Shown here: positions 5,264-5,267 of the stretch, piece after piece
Layout of the letters: the number at the start of each line of letters is the position of its first letter
How positions within the stretch are numbered: position 1 is the stretch's first letter
Assembly (NCBI GenBank): GCA_900554135.1
Contig: USFU01000115.1
Coordinates: 1-5,267 of the forward strand
DNA length: 5,267 nucleotides
Source: an uncultured Collinsella sp.
GTDB taxonomy: Bacteria; Actinomycetota; Coriobacteriia; Coriobacteriales; Coriobacteriaceae
Reading direction: 5' to 3'
Translations under genes and position numbers: made by a program
Notes under the pieces: generated by a model
Told to the model about the DNA's origin: nothing
What the model saw: the letters and a program-made list of their open reading frames with translations, nothing else
The model's database searches: none

Positions 5264-5267
5264 GACT

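Noticed and set aside
1..5267. CRISPR array, insertion sequence or a multi-gene defence system
   Set aside because: There are no regularly spaced direct repeats, no transposase or nuclease genes, and the recognised proteins are housekeeping or of unassigned function.

Overview
The window reads as ordinary chromosome from a GC-rich bacterium. The protein families, GAAAGG-type ribosome binding sites, a tRNA without an encoded CCA end and GTCCCC-bearing intergenic hairpins suggest an actinobacterial lineage, most likely Coriobacteriia near Collinsella. That placement is an inference from family resemblance and sequence style; no search was run.

Layout from left to right. At 1-381 is the 3' end of a plus-strand alpha/beta hydrolase of the proline iminopeptidase type. 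It converges on a minus-strand block that fills the rest of the window. The convergence zone (382-644) has no gene but holds a small GTCCCC hairpin, a very good bidirectional terminator and outer arms that turn the terminator into a 133-bp imperfect palindrome. Reading leftwards on the minus strand from the far end come a PflX-like radical SAM protein (5150-4212), a tRNA-Ala(CGC) with its own strong promoter and terminator (4101-3942), a 152-residue protein with one C-terminal membrane segment (3922-3464), nicotinate phosphoribosyltransferase pncB (3381-1876), and glutamate 5-kinase proB (1772-645).

How the genes fit together. The membrane-protein gene, pncB and proB are co-directional, with gaps of 82 and 103 nt and no convincing promoter in either gap, so they may share a transcript. 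PncB feeds nicotinic acid into NAD salvage and ProB starts proline synthesis; no direct biochemical link between them is evident, and proA is not adjacent. The radical SAM gene and the tRNA appear to be independent transcription units.

The enzymes are ordinary. The points worth a second look lie between the genes: three hairpins, each within about 25 bp of a stop codon and each carrying a GTCCC/GGGAC core in its loop (404-432, 1844-1882, 4165-4203); a possible tertiary pairing at the one overlapping the pncB stop; the long palindrome next to the proB stop; and the membrane-protein gene, whose ribosome binding site begins directly after the tRNA terminator's U-tract. No clearly new multi-gene system is present.
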